Notes under the pieces: generated by a model | Told to the model about the DNA's origin: nothing | Seen by the model: only the letters and a program-made list of their open reading frames with translations | Database searches by the model: none | DNA from: Verrucomicrobiota bacterium | GTDB lineage: Bacteria > Verrucomicrobiota > Verrucomicrobiia > Limisphaerales > UBA8199 | Assembly (NCBI GenBank): GCA_012517205.1 | Contig: JAAYVL010000139.1 | Coordinates: forward strand, 1-51,498 | DNA length: 51,498 nt | Direction of reading: 5' to 3' | Shown here: positions 40,052 to 48,900 of the stretch, in pieces | Numbering within the stretch: the first letter of the stretch is position 1 | Layout of the letters: each line of letters starts with the position of its first letter | Program-made: the position numbers and the translations under genes

Positions 40052-40906
40052 TCAGGCGCGCTGGCAGCGCGGGCAATAATAGGTGCTGCGGGCCGCTTGC
40101 ACGCGCCGCCGAATGGGGGTCTTGCAGCGCGGGCAAGGCTGGCCTGCCCGGTCATACACCTGCAAACGCTCCTCGTAGTAATCCGGCGCGCCAGGGGCGC
40201 GGCCAAAGTAAAACAGCCGGTCGGATGCCCCCTGGCCGGTGTAATTGAGCGGCACGGTGCTGCCGCCGGCAATGGCCTGCCGGAGCACGGCGCGAATAGC
40301 GAGCCGAAGCCGCCTGACCTGGCTTTCGCTCAGGCGCCGGGCCGGCAACGCCGGCGCGATGCCCGCGCGAAAGAGAGCCTCGCTGGCATAAATGTTTCCC
40401 ACGCCGGCAAGCAGCGATTGGTCCAGCAGCTTGACCTTGATGGCCTGCCGGGACTGCCGCAGAGCCGCGACGAAGGGCCGCAGCGCAAAGGCGCTTTCCA
40501 GAGGCTCCGGCCCGAGGTTCCGCCGCGGGGCCGCCGCCAGGGTCAACCGTCCGAAGCGGCGCGAATCCTCGAAGATAAAGTTCTGCCGCCCCAGGCCCAG
40601 AACCACCGCCGCGTGCCGCGGCAACGGCGTTTTGGCTGGCAGCAAATACATTCGCCCGGTCATGCCCAGGTGACCGGTCAGCGTTAATGCCCCGCCTTGC
40701 CCGGCCGGCCGGAGGTGGAACAAAAGGTATTTCCCCCGGCGTGACACCGCGCGGAACCTGGCGCCACGCAATGCCTGGGCGAAACGGCGTGGGGAATCCG
40801 GCCGCACCACCTTTGCCAGGCGAACCTGGACGACGCCAATCCGGCGTCCTTTCAAGAGCGGCGCCAGGTGGCGAACCAGCACCTCAACTTCGGGCAACTC
40901 AGGCAT
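40052..40906 (-). CDS. mutM: Formamidopyrimidine-DNA glycosylase
   Basis: A 284-residue base-excision repair enzyme that removes 8-oxoguanine and formamidopyrimidines and nicks the strand. The catalytic N-terminus PELPEVEVLVRHL follows the initiator Met, so the active Pro2/Glu3 are exposed after Met removal. LTGHLGMTGRMYL, DQSLLAGVGNIYASEALF and TGQGASDRLFYFGR follow. The C-terminal zinc finger is PCPRCKTPIRR ... YYCPRCQR with four Cys. Length and motifs are standard. It is last in a minus-strand group pyrH - phosphoribosyltransferase - mutM with gaps of 74 and 47 bp, so co-transcription is likely. Confidence 0.96.
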   Translation of the reverse strand: MPELPEVEVLVRHLAPLLKGRRIGVVQVRLAKVVRPDSPRRFAQALRGARFRAVSRRGKYLLFHLRPAGQGGALTLTGHLGMTGRMYLLPAKTPLPRHAAVVLGLGRQNFIFEDSRRFGRLTLAAAPRRNLGPEPLESAFALRPFVAALRQSRQAIKVKLLDQSLLAGVGNIYASEALFRAGIAPALPARRLSESQVRRLRLAIRAVLRQAIAGGSTVPLNYTGQGASDRLFYFGRAPGAPDYYEERLQVYDRAGQPCPRCKTPIRRRVQAARSTYYCPRCQRA

Positions 40907-40953
40907 AATGAAGGGCGGCCGGTTTGCGGGGACGGAAGCGCAGCATGGGCGGG

Positions 40954-41598
40954 TCAGCGCGGGTGAGACTGCGTGGCGGCTCGCAGCACGGCCAGCACTT
41001 CCTCGTCCGTGTTTTGCGCAAAGGACTCATAGTACTGGCCCACGGCAGCAAAGTCCGGGTCCACATGCAGCACGCGCACTTCGTCGGCCACCTGGGCGAG
41101 GCGGCTGACCGCACCGGACGAAGCTACGGGCGCGGCCACGACAATAAAGCCGGCCTTGCGCGCCTTGGCTGACAAGACCGCGGCCTCGGTTGTGGCGCCG
41201 GTCGCGAGGCCGTCGTCCACGAGCAGAACGGCCTTGCCCGCCAGGACCGGGGCGCCCTCGGGATGGAATTGCGCCTGGCAGGCGCGGAGACGTTCTTTTT
41301 CCTCTTCGAGGACGGCCGCCAGCTCCGCGCGAACTCGCGGGTTGGGGCCGACTGCGCGTTCATCGAGCAGGGTTATGTCGCCTTCGGCCAGCGCGCCGAC
41401 GGCAAATTCACGGTTCCAGGGGTGCCCGATTTTGCGGACAGTGATCACGCCCAGGGGCCGGCGGAGAGCTCGCGCCACTTGGGCGGCCACGATTACCCCG
41501 CCGCGAGGCAGCCCCAGTACCAGGTCGGCTTGAACTGCCTGCGTTTGCAGCAGATTTGCCAGTTTGAGCCCTGCGTCTTCGCGTGAACGAAATATCAT
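40954..41598 (-). CDS. Type I phosphoribosyltransferase
   Basis: A 214-residue phosphoribosyltransferase-fold protein. VLLVDDGLATGATTEAAV is the PRPP-binding loop with its paired Asp residues. ADLVLGLPRGGVIVAAQVA opens the domain, and KIGHPWNREFAVGALAEGD is typical of the stand-alone family often annotated as putative phosphoribosyltransferase. ERLRACQAQFHPEG lies in the variable hood. The base substrate, if any, is unknown; related proteins are often found as fusions to dienelactone hydrolases. It is located between pyrH and mutM, in a likely operon, which may hint at nucleotide salvage. Confidence 0.88.
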   Translation of the reverse strand: MIFRSREDAGLKLANLLQTQAVQADLVLGLPRGGVIVAAQVARALRRPLGVITVRKIGHPWNREFAVGALAEGDITLLDERAVGPNPRVRAELAAVLEEEKERLRACQAQFHPEGAPVLAGKAVLLVDDGLATGATTEAAVLSAKARKAGFIVVAAPVASSGAVSRLAQVADEVRVLHVDPDFAAVGQYYESFAQNTDEEVLAVLRAATQSHPR

Positions 41599-41672
41599 TT
41601 TTGCGGGGAAAGGCAGGGAAGGGGGCCGGATGTCGCGCCGGGGTGGAGCCGGCGCCGGGCAGCCGCGCGCGC

Positions 41673-42407
<735 letters not shown>

Positions 42408-42515
42408 TTATGTGGCCGCAGTCAATCCGCGCAGAATTGTTTCGCTCCCGGGCGGAAAAGTCAAATCAAAGCCCAGGCCGCGGCGCGGCGTTTTCAAGCG
42501 GCCCGGCGAGAGGGA

Positions 42516-45500
42516 TTATTTCGCAGCCCGCTTGCCCCGCCAGGAACCGAGGGGCAGAACATTGGCGCGCGCGGCCCAGGCCTCCCAGCGGGCGGATAAT
42601 TCCTTGACCTTGTCCGGGTAGCGGTCGGCCAGGTCGTTCATTTCCGTTCGGTCGGCGGTGAGGTCGTAGAGTTCCCACGGCTGGCCGGCCTTGGCCACGA
42701 GCTTCCATTGGCCGTCGCGGATGGCGCGGTTGCTTTCGTGTTCCCAGCAGAGGGGCTGTGCGCGGTGGAGGGGTTTTCCGTCCAGGGCCGGACGCAGGCT
42801 GACGCCTTCCAGGGGCTGGATTTTCTGGCCGTCTTTTTCGGCGGGGTAAACAGCGCCTGCCACATCCACGCAAGTGGCCATGAGGTCAACCAGGTGGGCG
42901 GGCTGGGTGACGAGTTGGTTGCGGCGCGAGGAAGCGATGCCCCGGGGCCAATGGACAATCAGGGGGGTGGCGATGCCGCCTTCGTGGACCCAGTGTTTGT
43001 ATTCGCGGAAGGGAGTGTTCGAGACATTGGCCCAGCCGCGGCCATAGGCGACGTAAGTGTCCTCCGGGCCGGGCATGACCTCCGGGCCGGTGCGGACGGG
43101 GCGCCCGTCGCGGGTTTGCATCGGCGGCCAAATCTTTTTTTGGAGTTCATCCGGGGCCATAGGCTGGCAGGTCATGGTTTTGATTTCGTCGGCGTTGGAT
43201 TTGCGCCCCATGGGTTCGGCGCAGCCGCCGTTGTCCTGCAGGAAGAGAAGGAGCGTGTTGTCGAAGCGATTTTGCCGTTTCAGCTCGGCGACGATTCGTC
43301 CGATGCCCTGGTCCATCCGATCCACCATCGCCGCATACACTTCCATGCAACGGCTTTCCCAGGCCCGGTTGGTGACGGCATCCCAGTCTTCGGCCGGCGG
43401 CGGCAGTTGCCAGGCCGGGTCAATCAGCCCCAGTTCCTTGAGCCGGGCAAAGCGCGCGGCGCGGATGGGGCCGTAACCGCCGTCGTAGAGGCCCCGGTAT
43501 TTGGCGATTTCCTCGGCGGGCGCGTGCATGGGCCAGTGCGCGGCGGTATAGGCCACGTAGAGGAAAAAGGGCTGGGCCGAGTGATCGCGGGCGTGGTCGC
43601 GGATGAAAGTGATGGCGTTGTCGCTGATGGCATCGGTGTAGTAGAAGCGGGTGGGGCGATATTCGGGATCGTTATCGGGGGTGATATAGGTATTGCCGCG
43701 GCAGAGCGTGGTGGGATCGTAGAAGCTGCCGCCGCCGGTAATGGTGCCGTAGAAGCGGTCGAAGCCGCGCTGAAGCGGCCAGGTGTCCTTGGGGCCGGTG
43801 GGGGCAATAATGTTTGCCACGTGCCATTTTCCGCTCAGGTAGGTGCGATAGCCGGCCGGGCGCAGGGCTTCGGCGATGGTCACGCATCGCCGGTTCAGGT
43901 CGCCGGCGTATCCGTCTTCGCGCCCGCTGCCATGCCCGGTCATGTGCCCCATGCCGGCCTGGTGGGGATAAAGTCCGCTTAGCAGGCTGGCCCGGGTGGG
44001 GCAGCAGCGCGCGGTGTTGTAGAACTGGGTGAAGCGCAACCCCTCTTTGGCCAGGGCGTCCAGATTGGGCGTGCGAATCTCGCTGCCGTAGCATCCCAGG
44101 TCGGAGAATCCCATGTCGTCGGACATAATGAGGACGATGTCCGGCTGTGATGATTGGGCGGAAGCGGAGGCGGGGCGGGGAAGGGATTTTCGCCATTCCA
44201 GAGCCTTGGCGCCCAGGCGGTCGGCCAGGGCCGAGTGTGCGGCCGCCTGGTTGGTCGTTTCCCCGGGATCGGTGGCCACGTTGTAGAGTTCGCGTTGACG
44301 GCCATCGGCGTTGAGCAGCAATTTCCAGTCGCCTTCGCGGATAGCCACATTCGGACTGCGGTTGGTTCCTTTTGGATAGGCGAAGGCATGTTCATTTCGG
44401 CCGTATTCCCAGAAAAGCGCCTTTGCGCGGGCGGCGACCGGGCGGCCCAGCAAAGCCGGGCTGAGGTTTTCGCCGTCCAGGGCAGCGCCGGCGGGCAGAG
44501 GCGCGCCTGCCAGCGCGCACAGGCTGGGGAAGAGGTCCCACGCGCTCAGCACGGTCTGGTCGTCAGTGCGCCCGGCCGGGACTTGCCCGGGCCAGCGCAC
44601 TAGAAACGGCATGCGGATGCCGCCTTCGTAGAGGCTGAGCTTGCTTCCGCGCAAGCCTGCCGTGCGGCGGCCCCGGAAAGTGGGCAGGGGGCCGTTGTCG
44701 CTCGTGAAGATGAGCAGCGTTTTTTCGTCCAGGCCCAATTCCTTTAACCCGGCCAGCAACCGCCCAATCTGGCGATCGTATTCAGCCATCACGCCGATGA
44801 AGTTGCGCTCGGTCTGGGCGCCGTTGGGAAATTCGCTGAGTCGTTCCCGGTTGGGCACCCAGGGGGTGTGAACGTCGTCCGGCCAAAGGTTGACGTAGCA
44901 GGGTTGGCCGCGATGACGGTTCAGGAAGTCCAGGGTCCGATCCACGAAGTAGGCGGTGCGGTCCCAGCGCTGGACTTTGTCCTGCGCCGACCAGATCCAG
45001 TTGGTAGCGGTGAGGTCTGGATGCGGATCCGGGCTTTCGTAGGTGCTGGCATGTTCATCAAAACCATAGGCTGGGAAAGGGGGGGCGTTGGTCACGTCGC
45101 GGCCACCGCCCATGTGCCACTTGCCGAAGTGGCCAGTGGCATACCCGGCGGCTTTGAGAGCGCGCGCCAGCGAAGGAGCACTGGGGTCCAGGAAATCCGC
45201 TTGTTCGCAGGCGTGGTTGCCCTGGCGTGTTTGCAGGAAACTGGTGATGCGCCAGCGGGCGGGATGCATTCCGGTGAGCAACCCCGTGCGGGACGGCGAG
45301 CAGATGGGCGAAGCCGCGTAGTATTGCGTGAAGCGGATGCCTTCCCGCGCCATGCGATCAAGGTTGGGCGTGGGAACCAGGTCGCCGCCATAACAACCCA
45401 GATCGCCGCAGCCCATGTCGTCGGTGAGGAGGACGATGATGTTGGGGCGGGTGATGGGTGGGGTGGCGGCTTGCACGACGCCGGGGCTTGGCAGGTAAGC

Positions 45501-45596
45501 ACCGGCCATGGCGGCCAGTATCATCAAACGTGGCAGAAAAAGAATCCCGGCGCGCATCTGCTGCCGGATTAGCCGTGGGCTTGGAGTCATAGGCAT
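42516..45596 (-). CDS. Double-headed sulfatase (two complete sulfatase domains)
   Basis: A protein of about 1026 residues, exported (signal segment FLPRLMILAAMAGAYLPSPG). Domain 1 (about residues 45-470) begins RPNIIVLLTDDMGCGDLGCY and has the formylglycine site CSPSR with Cys at about 99. Domain 2 (about 485-1010) begins PDIVLIMSDDMGFSDLGCYG and has CCPTR with Cys at about 531. Both keep the metal-binding DD and the FTSDNGP / FLQDNGG motifs, so both could be active after Cys conversion by a formylglycine-generating enzyme. No stop or frameshift separates them, and a linker of 15-20 residues (PRPASASAQSSQ) joins them. The start at MPMTPSPRL was preferred over a TTG further upstream. No such maturase gene lies in the window. 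Confidence 0.9.
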   Translation of the reverse strand: MPMTPSPRLIRQQMRAGILFLPRLMILAAMAGAYLPSPGVVQAATPPITRPNIIVLLTDDMGCGDLGCYGGDLVPTPNLDRMAREGIRFTQYYAASPICSPSRTGLLTGMHPARWRITSFLQTRQGNHACEQADFLDPSAPSLARALKAAGYATGHFGKWHMGGGRDVTNAPPFPAYGFDEHASTYESPDPHPDLTATNWIWSAQDKVQRWDRTAYFVDRTLDFLNRHRGQPCYVNLWPDDVHTPWVPNRERLSEFPNGAQTERNFIGVMAEYDRQIGRLLAGLKELGLDEKTLLIFTSDNGPLPTFRGRRTAGLRGSKLSLYEGGIRMPFLVRWPGQVPAGRTDDQTVLSAWDLFPSLCALAGAPLPAGAALDGENLSPALLGRPVAARAKALFWEYGRNEHAFAYPKGTNRSPNVAIREGDWKLLLNADGRQRELYNVATDPGETTNQAAAHSALADRLGAKALEWRKSLPRPASASAQSSQPDIVLIMSDDMGFSDLGCYGSEIRTPNLDALAKEGLRFTQFYNTARCCPTRASLLSGLYPHQAGMGHMTGHGSGREDGYAGDLNRRCVTIAEALRPAGYRTYLSGKWHVANIIAPTGPKDTWPLQRGFDRFYGTITGGGSFYDPTTLCRGNTYITPDNDPEYRPTRFYYTDAISDNAITFIRDHARDHSAQPFFLYVAYTAAHWPMHAPAEEIAKYRGLYDGGYGPIRAARFARLKELGLIDPAWQLPPPAEDWDAVTNRAWESRCMEVYAAMVDRMDQGIGRIVAELKRQNRFDNTLLLFLQDNGGCAEPMGRKSNADEIKTMTCQPMAPDELQKKIWPPMQTRDGRPVRTGPEVMPGPEDTYVAYGRGWANVSNTPFREYKHWVHEGGIATPLIVHWPRGIASSRRNQLVTQPAHLVDLMATCVDVAGAVYPAEKDGQKIQPLEGVSLRPALDGKPLHRAQPLCWEHESNRAIRDGQWKLVAKAGQPWELYDLTADRTEMNDLADRYPDKVKELSARWEAWAARANVLPLGSWRGKRAAK

Positions 45597-45780
45597 GTTG
45601 GGCAATGGCGCAACGGGCAATAGACTAAAGGCAACCGGGGCCAATTAACAGCAAATTCTCCAGCGCAACTGGTTCCGGCGAGTGGGGAAACAACCGGCCG
45701 GGTTCAGAGGCCGGGCGTGCCGCCCATAGGCGGGTTTGCCTCTCATGGGGTGAACACCCCATAGCCGCCAGAGGGCTTAT

Positions 45781-45877
45781 AGTATAGATAGATGCATGAA
45801 ACGACTATGGCTCGAATAGGAGGCGAGCCAAGTGGCACTACGCGGAGCGGCCCGACAAAGGGCCGCTCACTTTTTTT
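45781..45877 (+). ncRNA. Candidate small RNA ending in a strong terminator
   Basis: On the plus strand, opposite both flanking genes. Hairpin 1: GGCTCG (45809-45814) pairs with CGAGCC (45824-45829), leaving a 9-nt loop AATAGGAGG that displays a Shine-Dalgarno-like AGGAGG. Hairpin 2 is the intrinsic terminator at 45845-45877. TATAGT or TATAGA (45778-45788) could be the -10 box, but no convincing -35 was found. A 7-codon reading MKRLWLE precedes the loop, so a leader peptide is an alternative. No similar RNA is known to me. Confidence 0.45.
45845..45877 (+). terminator. Strong intrinsic terminator (plus strand)
   Basis: GAGCGGCCC and GGGCCGCTC form a perfect 9-bp stem with loop GACAAA, followed by CAC and seven T. 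It is oriented on the plus strand although both neighbouring genes are on the minus strand. Confidence 0.9.
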
Positions 45878-45977
45878 ACCCATAGCGCATGAATTAGGGG
45901 CGATTCGCCCTTGCCTCGGCTCCCGCAAGCCAGGCAGCACCGCTGATACGAAACCTCGGCGTTCCCGATTGGGGCGG

Positions 45978-48900
45978 TTAAGGCAACCGCTGCACGCGGT
46001 AGTAGCGTTGGCTCAGGTTTGTCTCGGCATCCAGGAATTGGAAGGAGGGCCCGGCGGTGGTCAGATTGGTTAACGCCTCCCAGTTCACCAGGTTGGTTGT
46101 CACCTTAAGGGTGTAGTCGCCCGGGCCGCCGCTGACCTGCAACTGGATTTGGCCGCCGGGGGTCAGCCGGATCCAGTCAATTTGCAACGGAGCGGATGGA
46201 ATGAGAGTGAGTTCCGCTTCGGAGCTGGCCACGGTGCCGGCGAGATTGGAGACCACGACAGAATAGCTGCCAGCATTTTCCGCCTGGACATTCCAGCAAG
46301 TATAAGCACTGTCGGTAGCGGCGGCCAGGTTGGTGCCGTTGAAACGCCATTGATACTCCAGCGGCACGGTGCCGGTAGCGATCACGGTGAAGGTGGCGTT
46401 GCTGCCCGCCGCGACGGCGATGCTTTGCGGCTGGGTGATAATAACGGGCGGCACCAGGACGGTGAGGAGGGCGTTCGAACTGGTCACGCTGCCGGCCACG
46501 TTCGTGACGATCGCCGCATACGCGCCGGCGTCAGTCGGTTGCACGTTGATCCGGGTGTAGCTGCTGGCGGTGGCTCCGGGGATGTTGGTGCCGTCGAATA
46601 TCCACTGATAACTCAGCGGCGCGGTGCCGGTGGCGGTCACAGTAAAGGTGATATTGGTCCCGGCGATCACGGTCGCGCTTTGCGGTTGGGCGATAATGCC
46701 CGGAGGCACGCTAATGGCGAGGGTGGCGTTGGAACTGGTCACGCTGCCCAAGGCATTAGACACGACGACGGCATAGATGCCGGCGTGCGCTGCCTGCACC
46801 GGGGAACGCGTGTAGTGGCTGTCAGTGGCGCCGGCGAGGCTCACGTTGTTGAACTGCCATTGATAGCTCAGCGGCGCCGTTCCGGCCGCCGTGACGGTAA
46901 AGGTGGCGTTGCCGCCTTCATTTACCGTGAGGCTTTGCGGGTGCTCCAGGATGGTCGGCGGCGCCAGTACCGCGAGCGCCGCAATGGGGCTGGTGGCGCC
47001 GCCCAAGGCGTTGGATACGATGACTGCATAGTTCCCATCGTCCGAACTTTGTACGCCGGCCAGGTGGAGCGCGGACGTGGTGGCGCCGTCAATATTCGTT
47101 CCATTCCGCTGCCATTGGTAGCTTAGCGGCGGGGCGCCCGCGGCCATGACGGTCAGGCTCACGTTGGAGTTCGCGGCGGCGACCTGGCCGCGCGGCGGCA
47201 CGGTGATATACGGGCGGCCGTCGTTTACCAGCGCCAGGTTGTGATAGCCGCTGCTTGAGATACCGATGACGTTGGCCACACTGTTTGGCGTGGAAGTTTG
47301 GCCGTAGCTATTATCGCCCCAGGCCACCACCGTTCCGTCTGCTTTCAAGGCGAGGCTGCAGTAGCGTCCCGCGCTAATTGCCACGGCATTAGTCAGGCCG
47401 GCGGGGACATTGGTTTGGCCGTAGCTGTTGTCGCCCCAGGCCACCACCGTTCCATCAGCTTTGAGGGCCAGGTTGTGGTAGCCGCCGGCGGCAATCATCG
47501 CCACGTTGGTCAGTCCATTGGGGACAATCGCCTGGCCATAGTGCGGATTGCCGGAAGTGGTAGTGCCGGCTCCCCAGGCCACCACGGTGCCATCTGCCTT
47601 GAGGGCCAGGCTGTGGTAGCCGCCCGCCGCAATGGAAATTACGTTGTTCAGGCCACTGGGAATCATCGCCTGGCCATAGTGCGGATTGCCGGAAGCAGTA
47701 GTGCCGGCTCCCCAGGCCGCCACGGTGCCATCGGCCTTGAGGGCCAGGCTGTGGTAACCGCCGGCCGCAACGGCGAGGACACTGCCCAAGCCGCCGGGAA
47801 TCATTGCCTGGCCGTAGTGCGGACTGGCTCCCGAGTTATTCGTGCCCGCGCCCCAGGCGGCGATGCTGCCATCGGAGCGGAGCGCGAGGCTGTGGAAGTA
47901 GCCAGCCGCAATCCCCACCACGTTGCTGAGACTGTCGGGAACCACGGCCTGCCCGAGATGAGGATTAGCCCCCGCGTTGGTCATCCCGGCTCCCCAGGCG
48001 GCGACAAGGCCGTCTGTCCGCAATGCCAGGCAGTGGTAAAAGCCGGCGGCAATTGCCGACACGGTGTTTAGCCCGGCAGGAATATCCGTCTGTGTGTAGT
48101 TATTTCGGCCCCAGGCAGCCAGTGGCGCCAGCCCCACCAACGCATTTGAGCTGGTGGCGTTCCCGTAGGCATTTTCGACGAAGAGCGAGTAGTCTCCGCA
48201 GTCGTCAATCTGCATGTCGGAGATTGTCAGGGTTGCTGTGGCGGCGCCGCTGATTTTGCCGCCATCCGCGAGGTTAATTCCTCCCTTACGCCATTGGTAA
48301 ACGAGCGGCGCGGGACCAACCGCGGCGGCAGTCAACTGCGCGGAGGAGCCCGCGACGACTTTCTGGCTGACCGGCTGGGATACTATGACCGGCGGAAATT
48401 GGCCGAGCAAGGTGGCGTTCGAGCTGACTATCTGGCTGTTAGAGTTGCTCACCACGACTGAATAATTGCCCATGTCCATCGCCTGCGCATTGGCCACAGT
48501 CAGGGTGGGTGTTGCCGCCCCGCTGATGCGTCCGCCGTCAAACAGATCCACGCCTTCTTTGCGCCAACGATAACTCAAGGTGGGCGAACCCACCGCGCTG
48601 ACGGAGAAGGTGGCGGTGGCCCCCGCCGCCACGGATTGATTTTGCGGCTGGGTGACGATGAACGGGTCCATCACAGTCAGGGTTGCAATCGAACTGATGA
48701 CGGTGTCATACGGATTGGACACCATCACCGCGTACTCGCCCGCCGCCGTCGCCTGGGCGTTGAAGATTGCCAGGCCGGCAGCCGTTGCCCCGTTAATATT
48801 GGTGCCGTTGAACTGCCATTGGTAGCTTAACGGCGCGGTGCCGCTGGCGGTCACGCTGAACAGGGCAGTCATGCCGATCCCGACCGTGGTATCCACTGGC

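Noticed and set aside
45747-45764. Hairpin GGGGTG-AA-CACCCC as a terminator of the giant or sulfatase gene
   Set aside because: The loop is only two bases, and no uridine run follows on either strand.
47540-47820. Near-identical tandem nucleotide repeats considered as CRISPR or satellite DNA
   Set aside because: They are in frame and encode RCC1 blades; there are no spacers and no cas genes.
46149-48071. Plus-strand Gly/Ala/His/Arg-rich frames in the repeat region of the giant protein
   Set aside because: These repeat with the Ig and RCC1 units they oppose and have no independent signals.
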